This document shows, piece after piece, positions 9,662 through 20,699 of a DNA stretch of 64,000 nucleotides. The notes beneath the pieces are model-generated. The model did no database searches. It saw only the letters and a program-made list of their open reading frames with translations, and was not told the DNA's origin. The translations under genes were made by a program, and so were the position numbers. Origin of the DNA: Vicugna pacos (Eukaryota; Chordata; Mammalia; Artiodactyla; Camelidae); NCBI RefSeq assembly GCF_048564905.1, contig NC_132992.1, positions 32,040,501 to 32,104,500 on the forward strand, in the 5' to 3' direction. Each line of letters starts with the position of its first letter. Within the stretch, counting starts at the first letter, position 1.

Positions 9662-12469
9662 ATTCTAAATAAAAGCTCCTTTTATGTCATTTTGAAACAG
9701 GTGTCCACTGGAACATTGTACTAATACATTCTCAGTCTTTAATTTTTGACATTAAAACAATCATGCAGAATAAAGTTGACTAAAATTGAAAACTTTCCTC
9801 ATAGAAATTTAAATTGATGGTTTCACTTAAAGAGACATCAAAAAGCTGGGTCCCGTTCCCTGGGAACATCAGGAAAATCACTTGCTTACTCCTTTCCTCT
9901 TAGGCCATGAGTCAGTGAGGGCACAATTAGAGAAGCCGAACAACATAGAATGAAGGTTTCGCTATAAGAATTAAGAACTCAGGCAATTGCTAGAGCTGGT
10001 GGAGGAGTCTACATAAAGCTGTTATCTTTGCATCTGGTGTTGAGCCTGAATTCACTGTAAGTTAACTGGGGTGACATTTCTGAAGGAAAGTTGGATGTGG
10101 ACAAACATATGGACAAACTGTGACTTGTAAGGATGCACTAGAACCAGTGAAGATAAGTGGAACACTAAAACTTGTGTGTCTCTCACCTCCTTCTGTCCCA
10201 CAATAGTGGATGTCCTTCAGGAGCAGTGGGTGTCATTTGCCATCATGCTACATGCACACTTGGCCCAAGACAAAGAAGAGGAGGAGATGTGGTGGGAGGT
10301 GGACGAGTTGTGAGTCAACAGCAAGATGGGCTAACCCACCAGCAGCAACATGTGTGAGTTGCCGCAGTGCCTGGAGTCCTGCATCAACCAGCAAGGCATG
10401 AAAAATACGGCTACTTCATGACAAGTACCTTCTAAATCTTGCATAAGTCTCTTTCATGTCCCACTCTAACCCAGGACAATACAGGGAAGCAAATTCTGGG
10501 AGATACATTTACAGATAGTTACTTAGGGACAGTACAAAGTTACTCCATTACCCTCCTTGTCAACCAGGCATCATTCTGTACCACTTTTAACCCAATTACT
10601 CTTAAATAAAGAGCATAAAAAAACTTGCTGCCAGCTAATATGATGCAATTATTCATCATTCAACCTAAAACATGCTAATTCTCTCTTGCAAGGAGCAAGC
10701 CGAGTTCATTTGGCTATTTTGGGGTGATGTTCTTTTCTCTTCTAGCTGGGTCACATTCTCCCATTGAATCCTGTTCCTTAACTCCTAAGATATAATGAGA
10801 TATAAGATTGGCATATATTAGCACATGTTATGTGCTATCTTATATATATTAGCACATCTTAATATGATAAATATTTATACAAGAAGGACATGGGAGATAA
10901 AAATGGTTAATGTGTTCATAAATATATTCATAGCGAAATGAAAAAGAAATTTTCACAACTATCATCATTCTTGTTTCTGGAAATGGCCACGTGATTGCAG
11001 CTGGTATTTATAACTACCTCTTCCATTACCCATGCTGCAATCTGCTTGCTCACAGCAAGCACCTCCCCCTACTGCTTTACTTGACTTTCTATAAAACAAG
11101 CTGCATGTTCAGGAGCAATGTCATGTGGAAAGCCAAGAAGATGAATCAAGAATTCTGCAAGTCCACCACTGTGGTTTTGGCAGAGTTTGCAAGGTATTGA
11201 AGGCAAATACATGGGTCTATATAACTGAAAATAATCTTGCCAGTACTCAGGGAAAATTGATACATTGTATTCTGGGAAACATCAGTAAGAATGACACTGA
11301 CTTCACATCAGAACAACAGACATCACCAAGGGAAATCATTTTTAAAGCATTTAAAGAAAACAAATAAGTTTCAAGCTAACTTCTTATAAAAGTACACTTT
11401 TAAATTGTCTGTTAAGAATCTCTGCTAAGAGATTGGAAAGACAATGCATAGACTGGTAAACTATATTTGCAATACATATTTTGGAAAAAGAACTCAAATG
11501 CAGAATGCATTAAGAACTCTTATAAATCAATAAGAAAAGTAAACAGTTAATGAAAATGGTAAAACCTTGAAAGCCAATGCATAAATATGATATTCAATAG
11601 CCAGCAAATATACAAAAAAACCCTTAATATTTTTATTCCTTAGGAAAATGAAAATAAAATCTCAATGAGCATTTCATCTGTGTCCTTTCAGCACCTTGAG
11701 TGCATTCATGTAGCTAGAAGAATATGATCCCAAGAGGAGAGGGAAAAATAATGTGTGTCCCCAGGAAAATAAGTGATTAAGTAAATTTCCTAGAAGCTTC
11801 CATCACTGAACTAAAATGGAGAAAAGAGCACACAGTAACAGGTCACAGAACTGGACATAGAAGGAAAGGCAGGTTTTACCAGGAAAAACCAAAGCTGATA
11901 TTTATCGAACTTACTGTATGTCAGACGCTGTAGCATGCATTACAGATTCATTACCTAATGTAAATATCACAAAGTATATGAGACGTGGTTTATTGTTCCC
12001 ATTTTTTTATCTGTGGAAAATGAGAAACAGCTTTCTTAACTGTGAAAATCATCTCTATCTTTCCCTGTCAGCCAGAATGTAACATCTTACTGGGCTCCTA
12101 GAGTGTAAGATTTGGAAATGGAAAAGCACTTCACCCCAGAACAGGGCAGTTGGGAAGTGTTAGGGATGGTGACATTACTGGTTTAAACTGGAACCTAAAG
12201 GGAACTAGGAAAGATGATGCCAATCCTGGGTACCAATTACACCCCAAAACCAACAGATGAGGAAATCATCCACTACCCATTTGACAGTGCTGAAGACTTT
12301 AGCAAGATTCTCACACAGCGGTGTGCTGGAGAGAGAAGGGGCTGCAGGGAAGGGTGAGACACTGTTCCTTAAACTCTCCACCCATATTTCCTTATCAAGA
12401 CCTGTGCTCCTTGTCTTTGCCCTTCCTCCTGCAACGCTACCCCATCAAACATCCACATGCTGTACCTCT
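9662..12469. other. Intergenic DNA between TRDV1 and the MIR/L2 cluster
   Basis: No supported gene. About 11410-11680 is a diverged sense L1/HAL1-like piece (GGAAAAAGAACTCAAATGCA, then AATCAATAAGAAAAGTAAAC). 10060-10530 is moderately GC-rich and may be an old retroelement piece, but I cannot name its family. 10800-10860 is a TATA/AGCACAT-rich short repeat. Confidence 0.4.
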
Positions 12470-12540
12470 GCCTCCCTTTATGTCTTTGCTCAGGTGTCAC
12501 CCCTTACCTCAATATTTCTATTTTTCTTCCTTGAGGATCA
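12470..12540. mobile_element. L2-like LINE tail
   Basis: Contains ATGTCTTTGCTCAGGTGTCACCCCTTACCTC, abridged here to its key parts CTTTGCTCAGGTGTCACC and TTCTTCCTTGAGGATCAG. This resembles the common L2 3' stretch 'GCTCAAATGTCACCTCCTCAG'. Short and old. Confidence 0.4.
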
Positions 12541-12575
12541 GGCTCTAGCACACTCGCTGTATGAAAGCTGAAGCA

Positions 12576-12591
12576 CTGCCACCTGGTGTCC
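12576..12591 (-). promoter_or_regulatory. CTCF-like motif, reverse orientation
   Basis: The minus strand reads GGACACCAGGTGGCAG, close to the CTCF core CCACNAGGTGGCAG. It is the only such motif in the window pointing against the V genes, and it lies about 3 kb downstream of TRDV1. The motif is seen; occupancy is inference. Confidence 0.45.
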
Positions 12592-13369
12592 TGCTGAACT
12601 ATTTTGTGAGGCTGACACTGGCCTCCCTGCTGCCCCCCAGTGTTCCTGGAGTAGATGGCGGGGAAGCCCAGTCACACCAGCCACTGCAGAACCAAAGTCC
12701 GGAAACTTTCCCGTGCAGAAACCATGAGGGGATTCAGGAGGACCAGCTGGGTTTTCATCTTTTGCCTGCCAGAGGTGAACGTGATCGACTTCAAGAGACA
12801 AATATACTACATGGGATGCCTTGGACAGGAGAGCAATAGGCTGCCTTGGGAAGAAAGCTCAGAATTGTTGCACAAGGTGAGAATTTTTTCTCTGGTAAGT
12901 GAAATTGTGTCCACTGCTCTGTCCTTTCTTGCATATAGAAATATCCTGAGAAGTGGATTCAAGAGTCAGTAATAGGAAAAAACCAAACAATTGTAGCAAA
13001 TACTGCTTGGTATACTCATTGCACATTATAATATGCCATCAGTCTCTCAGTACAACACCCAGTGGACTTATTTCCCATTACAAATAAGAAACGTGGTAGA
13101 CCATAGCTATTTAGGATAATGCATGAAATCTGCTATGTAAACTGCCAATACACCTCAGGAAATACTGAACGTTGTCTTGTGGATAGATTCCTCTGCAATT
13201 TTAAACTCTGTGCCCCAATCATCACCTTCCCCCAAATTTTGTTCATTGCCTGCATCTGGTTGAGTGCCTAAGCTAGGGAAGGTGTCGTGCAACGGGATTT
13301 GCATGTGCGCTCTCACTGAATTCTCATTAGGATTCTTCAAGGTTGGATCCATCCACCTTAGGGCAGGAC

Positions 13370-13560
13370 TGTAGTAAAATGCTTGAGACCACAGGCTTGG
13401 GTTGTATCTTAGATCTACTACTCATTAGCTCAGTGATCATGGGACAATTACTTAATAACTTTTCATTTCAATTTCCTCACATCTACAAGGTGGATATTGA
13501 GTGTTTCTACCACAGAGGTGCTTATCAGAAGTGAATGGGGTGATGAAGGCGAATGCTGAG
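13370..13560 (+). mobile_element. MIR SINE, sense
   Basis: Shows the MIR body: TGGGTTGTATCTTAGATCTA, then CTCATTAGCTCAGTGATCAT, GGGACAATTACTTAATAACT and TTTCAATTTCCTCACATCTA. This corresponds to the 'CTAGCTGTGTGACCTTGGGCAAGTTACTTAACCT..CTCAGTTTCCTCATCTGTAAA' core. Old, as expected for MIR. An L2-type tail (CATAGCACACAGGAGGCTCA) follows near 13885. Confidence 0.7.
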
Positions 13561-14204
13561 CCCAGTGTCCAACAGAAATATGCTGGTTACTTACAGAAAA
13601 GGGAATTGCACATGAGGGAGGTTCACTGCCTGCCTGGTGCTGCAGAGTCAGTGTCAGAGTGGAGCCTTGGCTCCATACCCAGGGTAGAGCAGATGGCTTT
13701 CCTCACCACATTGAGACCAGCATTGAGAGTCCCTATCTCAATACAGCATTGCGTTGTCTTTAAAGTGCTAATTAGAATTAGAATTATCTTATTACTTAAA
13801 ACATCCATTTATTTATTTTTTCTCCTCCTACTGCCCTCTAGGCTATTTAGATCCTCTTCAATACTGCATCCTCCATGCCTGGATACTGCATAGCACACAG
13901 GAGGCTCAATCAATATATATGTGTTGTCACCCAGCAGGACACTATGGAGCCTGTCCCAACACAGAGCCCCTGCCCCCAACCCATGTCCTCTGCATGTCTC
14001 TGGTGTGTAGAAAAACTTTAGGCCTTCCCTGAGTTCGAAAGAATATATTAAACAGAAAAATGAAAAATGGCAGAAAGTAAGGAAAATTGTCAAGCAAGAC
14101 AAAATAATAATAGTTTAGCCATTAAACAACATCAAGGACCTTTACGTTTTCCTCAAGGGCTATAGAAAATATTCTGAGCTGTGTCCTTTGAGCTGTTTTA
14201 CAAA

Positions 14205-14560
14205 TGCTGAAGCCCCCACCAGGTGGAAGAAGTTAACTGTGTGCTCCCACAAGCATGCAGACCCCAGACCAGTCGGAATCAGAGGTTGATGACGCTGCCT
14301 CCCGATTATCTCACCACCAACAAATCAGAAGAACGTCCATGAACTGATCACACACCCATAAACCCACCTCCCTCTCCCTGGTCTCTAAAAACCTTTCCCT
14401 GAAAGCCATTGGGCAGTTCGGGCCTTTGGAGCCCTATCTTCCTGGACGCCATGGGTGGTGCCCAGATAAATACTGCACTTCCCTTCACCACCACCGGGTG
14501 TCAGTAGATTGGATTTGGTGCACATGGTTGACCAGACCCACGTCTGGTTCTGTAACGTAG
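14205..14560 (+). mobile_element. Endogenous retrovirus LTR fossil (class I-like)
   Basis: A block of about 350 bases begins around TGCTGAAGCCCCCACCAGGT and ends near GGTTCTGTAACG. It is richer in GC than its surroundings and has the make-up of a gammaretrovirus-type LTR: a CCCCCACC-rich start, a CCTTTCCCTGAAAGCC stretch, a GATAAATACTGCACTTCCC poly(A)-type zone and a CT-rich tail. No internal retroviral genes lie beside it, so it reads as a solo LTR. The ends and the target duplication could not be fixed by eye. The family is an inference. Confidence 0.5.
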
Positions 14561-15569
14561 ATATGCTGAAGAAATACAGAAAAGCTGAAATGATTTCTAG
14601 AGTCCATGCTATTCAAACACTAATATAAAAGGTTAAGCTTGACTAATCTTTATGTTGTTTACTTAGAATTGTCAACATTAATATACTTCAAGTCACTTCA
14701 GGCAAGATTTATTGAATTTATCTCGTGGTCAACTGGCTTGGCCTCTGTTTCAGATAATTCTGAGGCTTGAGGGTGCACGATTCTGCCCTGTTAGTTGAAG
14801 GAATGCTCCTGGTGCCTTGTTGGAGGTATTCACTTCTTGCCCTGGACACAGCCCCTCTAATGTGTGGGTAAATTTATCATGAGATTAGCATTTTCATCAG
14901 AAACAAGTTCCAAAGGAAGTGGCTGTCTGAGTGTGTGTGATGCCCTCACTGTCGTATCATCTGACGGACGGAACGCTGTGACCCAGAGAACCAAAAAGAA
15001 GGACCCTGGCATGTAGTGGCTTCTGTTTGTGTAGCAGTTCCTTCCTAACCCTAGACCTTACACTTATACGTTAGGAGAGACTAATGAGACTTTTTAGGAT
15101 CTCCCTTATTAAGCATAGCTGCACCTCTTTTCTTCCCATGGAAAGATAGAGATTAGCCATTGAAATGCCTTGCAATATCGTTCCACTTTTCGAAACACCA
15201 TGTAAGTTTGAGTATCTGGAAAGCTCTCTTCCCTGATGTTAGCCCCTACCGCATGCTGCTTCCTCTATTTATTTCACTGGGAAGGTTATGTAGGTAGTTT
15301 ATACTACCAATTTCCCTAAAGTACATTCTGATTCTCAACAATCTTAAACAATGCTATCTGGTAATATTAAAATCTCCCTGGACATACTACATTTTTCCAA
15401 CGATATTTTGAAATCACAAAGAGCAGAGAATGATGCATTTATAATGTTCAGAGCTCCTGAGGAATTTCTAGACACAAAAATCACTGTTTAAACAGATATG
15501 TGCATGTTGAATCAAACTAACATTATTCCTGGACTATGAAACAGGCAAGTTAGAATGTAATTCTCATTT

Positions 15570-16025
15570 ACTTTTAAGTAAATTTATTGAGGTATAATTG
15601 ACATTCCACAATATTCATCCAGTTTGAATTTACAGTTCAATGATTTTTAGGAAATTAGCTGAGTTTTGAAACCATTACAAACATCGAGATTGAAAAAATT
15701 GTATAACCACAAAAAGATCCTTCATGCCCATTTACAGTTAATCCATCTTCCAACCCTTGGACCTAGGCCACCACTGATCTACTATATCTCTCTCTATGTT
15801 CATTGCCTGAATATTTCATATTCATGGAATCATTCAGTATTTGACTTTTTGTGTCTCGCTTTTCTCCTTAACATAAAGCTTCTGAAGATAATATTTCCAT
15901 AGTATATATTAGTATTTAGCTCCTGTTTTGTTGAATAGTAATTCATTAGTTAATATACTATACTATGTTGCTTCATTCACCAGCTGATGGACATTTGGAT
16001 TGTTCCTATTTTGTGGCTTGTAGGA
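15570..16025 (-). mobile_element. L1M LINE 3' end, antisense
   Basis: Starts with TTTATTGAGGTATAATTGACA, the reverse complement of an old L1M 3' UTR. It runs through ATTCATGGAATCATTCAGTA to CACCAGCTGATGGACATTTG near 16000, the reverse complement of a common ORF2 end motif. Diverged, with many gaps. Confidence 0.75.
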
Positions 16026-16119
16026 AGAGAGCCACAGTGTAGGCTCTCATTATTACATTTAAAACATTTACTGAGCATCACAAATGTAGGTGATGTGGCG
16101 GATTCCAAACACCATAGAC

Positions 16120-16290
16120 TCCACACCAGACAAGGATGTGTTCTGATTCTTACCCAGCCACTTCCCAGATGTCTGGACTCTAGTGAATGACTCAGTCTCT
16201 TTGAGCTTTCGTCTTCTTGTTTGCAAATTGTGACTAATAGTAGCTCTATTGTGTCACTTTTGTATTAGAATAATGTACATGAGGTAAAAG
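16120..16290 (+). mobile_element. MIR SINE, sense, diverged
   Basis: Contains a MIR-type run: GTTCTGATTCTTACCCAGCC, then CTCTTTGAGCTTTCGTCTTC and TTGTTTGCAAATTGTGACTA. These parallel 'AATCCCGGCTCTGCC', 'CTCTCTGTGCCTCAGTTTCC' and 'CTGTAAAATGGGGATAATA'. Confidence 0.5.
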
Positions 16291-16739
16291 ATATTTTTTA
16301 GCACATGGCATGTGTGAACATTTATAATGTGGGGGATGTGAAAGCTTTAGAAAATTTTTTGGAAGTTCATATAAAAGTTTGCTAGCCAAAGTGCTTTTCC
16401 TGCCGCAGACTGCCATCCTAGTGTCTCACGATGAACACTAGCAGTACACGATTAGTCCACCCACTTCTGAACGGTTGTCTGTTCTCTTTGAGTTGTGACT
16501 CAGGGAACATGTCCTCAATGTCTGTGAAGCTGGTCTCAGGACAGCACGTTTGATCCCTCCTTTTGAACCACAGGAAACTGATTTGAAGGCAGAGATGATC
16601 GGTGTGTTTCTAGGACATTGATGTGGTCTTGTCTCTGATTGGCTGGGCAACCAGATGCAGAATCCTGTTTTCTGAAGCAGAATATTCCACAGGTCTAGGC
16701 TGCAGAACGTTCCTATGCTGAGGACCTTGGGCAGGATAA

Positions 16740-17246
16740 ATGGAGAGGAATCCTTGGCCAGTCTCATTGCTGATCCTGTGGCTTCATCTTGGCGGTAAGC
16801 CCAGGGGTGACCAAAGCACGTGTGAACAGTCTAGGGTGGTGATGGGGAAGGAGGAGGATGCAGTCAGGCACTGATAGGTTCTATCTGGGAATCTGTGAAG
16901 ACAGTGAACACTCTGTGCAGAGATCAGTCTCTATGTCTGACTTTGTCTTTCTGAACAGGAGTGAGCAGCCTCTTGAGCATGAAACAGGGTCCTCCACGGG
17001 TGCACGTTCAGGAAGGAGAGAGCACCAGTGCCACCTGCAGTTTCCCTTCCAGCTGTCTTCATGCTTTTCACTGGTACAGATGGAAACCTGCAAAAAGTCC
17101 CCAGAACCTGCTTGTAATGATTTTAAATGGAGATGAAAAGGAGGAAGGACGAGTAAGAGTCACTCTGAATACTAAGGACGGTCACAGCTACCTGCACATC
17201 AAAGGACCCCAGCCCGAGGTCTCAGCCACATACCTCTGTGCCTCCA
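16740..17246 (+). CDS. TRAV24: T cell receptor alpha variable gene TRAV24
   Basis: Leader exon 16740-16794 (MERNPWPVSLLILWLHLGG type), donor GTAAGC, V exon 16959-17246 after TCTGAACAG. CSFPSSCLHAFHWYRW, VMILNGDEKEEGRV and YSYLHIKG-type stretches match human TRAV24 (CSFPSS..ALHWYRW, TLNGDEKKKGR). Cys23, Trp41 and Cys104 are present and the frame is open. One oddity is that the usual Asp98 of the DSATYLC motif is Val (EVSATYLC), which may weaken domain folding. Its position just after TRDV1 fits the human order, but TRAV25, which follows TRAV24 in human, is not found. Likely a usable alpha-chain V gene or an ORF. Confidence 0.88.
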
Positions 17247-17285
17247 CACAGTGCCCTGCAGTCACCTGCAGCCCCTGCCCAAACC
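17247..17285 (+). other. TRAV24 recombination signal (23-RSS)
   Basis: Heptamer CACAGTG at 17247-17253, 23-bp spacer containing CACCTGCAGCC, nonamer GCCCAAACC at 17277-17285. The nonamer has lost the leading A but keeps the AAACC end. Confidence 0.88.
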
Positions 17286-17329
17286 GGTGCCTGGTGCTGC
17301 TCTCGTGCCAGCGTTGATGAAGGGCCATG

Positions 17330-18955
17330 TATGGAGTGAAAAAGGCAAATTCAATGCATTACAGAGTTTTCAATAATTCAGTCACTGTAGCTCCCTAAAC
17401 TAACTGGACTGTTATTAAATATCACCAACCTGGACTCCCACCAACGTATTAGCCGTGTCATTGAGTCAGATCCCTTGCCTCCTCTTTTGCCAGGATTCCA
17501 AGTGAGCTAGATAGTAACTCAGACCTACCTAAAACAATCTGGTTAATCTAGGGCAATATTTACCCTCCCACATCAGGACGCACCCTAAGAGCTAGTCCTG
17601 TCATATTTCTTCACATGGATGAACACAGCATGTGGACATGAGGATAAGACATTTCTCACACACCTGGCATGGAATAATATGCCTGTTTGATACCAGAACA
17701 GGCAATTCTGCTTCATTTAACTTATTGGGGATTTTGGTTTTGGCTTAGTTCAACCCTCCCCCTATGTGGACCTCTGTATTTTCTTTTCTTCTCATGGGGG
17801 CTATTTGCATTTTTGAAAATCACTTGTGATGTCTGAAATGAGCATTGATGGGGAAGTTCACTGCCACACTTGGTGTCTCCTCCACTTTTTACTGTGACTG
17901 TGATATTGGACAATAACTGAATGCTATGGTCTCAGTTCCTTCATTTGTAATTCCCAGGCATATGAGGCTGGTCGCGTATCTGGTGCTGAAATCACTTTGC
18001 AGTTTTCCAAATAATCCACCAGTTTAATACCCCATCGTTCCTCTGCAGACATTTAATTCTGGAGCCTTTCTGGGTTTTGTCAACAAGATCAACTTCCTTC
18101 CGGTCCTCTTCATCTAAGAGCTTGAGTCTCAGCTTTCTCCCAACATCTACCTTAGTAACTAGTTATCCAGCTCCTGTCCAGCTTCCTGAATTATGTGGCT
18201 GTTCTCTCTCTCTCTCTCTCTTTTATTATGTGATCTCTTTCTCTCTCTTTATTTGTAGATTTATGTGTTTTTCAAATCTTATTACTGTCATTATCTCATG
18301 CTTAGGAAAAAATAATACATATTATAAAAACAACATTAGATTGCACACAAATCCCTGACTGGAACCATTTAACATGCACATACATGAAATTATTTTTTTC
18401 AAAGATCATTCACAAGGCAGTAATGAATCTCTTTGACCATCAAATGGAATATCTGAATCCGTTTTGCTCCATGGGTAGCAAACTGCATGTGTAGAGCTGC
18501 AAGTGTGAGCACAGGCCTGAGTGAGGAGAACCCCCAGCTCACTGCACACTCGTGCTGGTGGAGTGAAACAATATGGGGAAGAGCTGCTGGTCAACCTCCA
18601 AACCAGGTCTCCATCATTATTGTCACAAATAGCAATGGGAAAAAATTCTAATATTTTCAGTAATGATCCTGTGGCTTTAGCTAACTCTGAATAGTTAGAA
18701 ACATAAGGCACAGAAAAAAGCAAGGTCAAAATTTGACTCATCTGCTCATTGCTGCAACACAACACTTCATGGCATTTCTCACCATAGAATAAAAAATGGA
18801 CTTTGCTTATACTGGAAATATACGAATAGGTGGAGAGTTTACTCAACAGCTAATAGCATGTTTACTGGTAAAAGACTACATACTGTTCCCTAAGACTGGG
18901 AACAAAGCAAGAATATCCACTCACCACTCTCCCTCAGCATCCTGACACGTTGTAG
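17330..18955. other. Intergenic DNA downstream of TRAV24
   Basis: No gene I can name. The minus strand is open for 146 codons at 18406-18846, with a hydrophobic, cysteine-containing translation (for example YSYISSISKVHFLFYGEKC). I do not recognise it, and it lacks supporting context such as splice sites, a clear promoter or a nearby retroposon tail. A CT microsatellite lies at 18203-18221, with a second CT run at 18236-18250. Confidence 0.4.
18203..18250. repeat. CT-rich microsatellite
   Basis: (CT)n run at 18203-18221, then a short break and a TTTCTCTCTCTTT stretch. Confidence 0.8.
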
Positions 18956-18959
18956 CCGG

Positions 18960-19315
18960 TGCAATAAAGCAAGTAAATGTAAAGACAATGTCATAGGTCA
19001 GGAAAGGGTCAAACTGCACTATTTGAAGACAACGTGATGATCTTTGTAGAAAATGCCAAAAAATATACCAAAACCAAACCAAAACAAAAGCTCTTAGAAC
19101 CGTTAAGTGAGTTGAGCAAGGTCACAGGAAATAAGATAACCATACAAAATTAAATGTGTTTCTAAATACCAGCAATGAACATGCAGACACCTAAATTTAA
19201 TATATAATACCATTTACAGTGGCTCAATAAAGATCCCAAGTGCTAAGGTATAAATCTAAGAAAACATTCACAGGACCTTCATGTTAAAACTATAAAACAG
19301 TGATACTCAAAAAAT
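18960..19315 (+). mobile_element. L1 LINE ORF2 fragment, sense
   Basis: L1-like stretches in sense: GTGATGATCTTTGTAGAAAA, ATACCAGCAATGAACATGCA and ATACCATTTACAGTGGCTCA. It abuts an antisense L1 at about 19320, so the two form a head-to-head pair of separate insertions or an inverted L1. Confidence 0.7.
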
Positions 19316-19319
19316 GCAA

Positions 19320-20110
19320 ATCACCAATTGCTCTAGCTGTCATCCTAGAAAGATCTTCTTTTACTCTTTGGAATGACTTTGTCACCTTTGGAAAATAATC
19401 AGTTGATGAAAGATGTACATGTGCCTATCTGAGATTTTGACGCTGTTCATTGACAGCTTTATTTCTAACTCACACCAGCAGACCTTTCTGCCTTAACTAC
19501 TGGGACTTCATAGAGGTTTTGAAGTCTGGAAATGCAAGTCCAGCTTTCTTTTTCTTATTCAAGGTTTAGTCTTTGCATGTCCACATAAGTCATAGAATAA
19601 GCTTCTACTACAAAAGGTTGCTAGTAATTTGATTGGATTATATGAAATTTATGGATCCACTCAGGATAATTGGCATCTGAATATATAAAGTCCTTAGATT
19701 CATATAATATTCTATTTATGTATGTAGGTCCTCTGTAATTTCTTTTCTTAACATCAAGATTTTGTATAGAGCACTCACATGCCTTATATTAAATTAGTTC
19801 CAAAGTATTTGATAAATGGTATTTTAATTTCATTTCCTCATGCTTTTGACTAGAATCCAGAAATAAAATTGATGCTTGTGTTTAGTGACTTTGTTAATGT
19901 CCCTATTAGTTCTAGTTCTTACAGTTTGTTTATAGATAATTTTGTAGTTTCTACAAACAGAAACGTGTCACCTATGAATAAAAATGGTTTAACTTCTCCC
20001 TTTCTTGATATAATTTGTGTTCTTTCCTTTTCCTGATTAGATGCCAGACCGTCCAGTAAAAACAGTGAATGTAAGTAGTGGTACTCTAGCTGTCTCATTC
20101 GTGACTGTGC
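19320..20110 (-). mobile_element. L1 LINE ORF2 fragment, antisense
   Basis: Reverse-complement L1 ORF2: TATGAAATTTATGGATCCAC, TCATGCTTTTGACTAGAATC and CTACAAACAGAAACGTGTCACC (key part ACAAACAGAAACGTGTCA), then TAAGTAGTGGTACTCTAGCT. Degraded throughout. Confidence 0.7.
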
Positions 20111-20114
20111 AGGA

Positions 20115-20690
20115 AATGATACTGACTTAGAAAATATATATATTTATATATAGTCGATATATAGTCAGTTTACAATGTTGTGTCAATTTCTGGTGTACAG
20201 CTAAAAGCGTCAGTCATAGATGAACATGCATATATTCATTTTCATATTCTTTTTCACTATAAAGATATTGAATATACTTCTGTTTATCTATTTTATATGT
20301 ATATTAGATCATATCTGCAAGTCTCGAACTCCCAATTTATCCCTTCCTCCCCTTTAACCCCCCTGTAAACATAAATTTATTTTCTGTGTCTGTGAGTCTG
20401 TTTCTGGTTTGTAAATAACTCCATTTGTCTTAGTTTTTAGATCCCATGTTTAAGTGATATCATATGGTATTTTTCTTTCTCTTTCCAGCTTACTTCACTT
20501 AGGGTGACAATCTCCAGGTCCATTCATGTTGCTACAAACGGCATTTTCTTTTTTATGGCTGAATAGTATTCCAATGCATAAATATACTGCAACATCTTTA
20601 TCCAGTCCTCTGTCACTGGACATTTAAGTTGTTTTCATGTTGTTACCAAAAATATTGACTTTTGATATTTTCACTGATACCCTTTATTAG
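20115..20690 (-). mobile_element. Artiodactyl-type L1 3' end, antisense
   Basis: Begins with ATATATAGTCAGTTTACAATGTTGTGTCAA and goes on to TTCTGGTGTACAGCTAAAAG, TATTGAATATACTTCTGTTT, TTACTTCACTTAGGGTGACA and CAACATCTTTATCCAGTCCT. This is the reverse complement of the L1 tail abundant in cetartiodactyls. Similar but younger-looking copies lie at 50880-51565 and, very short, at 59230-59345. Confidence 0.8.
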
Positions 20691-20699
20691 ATTCAGGAC

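Noticed and set aside
12561-12972. Overlapping open frames of about 90-105 codons
   Set aside because: No recognised protein and no TCR features (no Cys/Trp/Cys pattern, no recombination signal).
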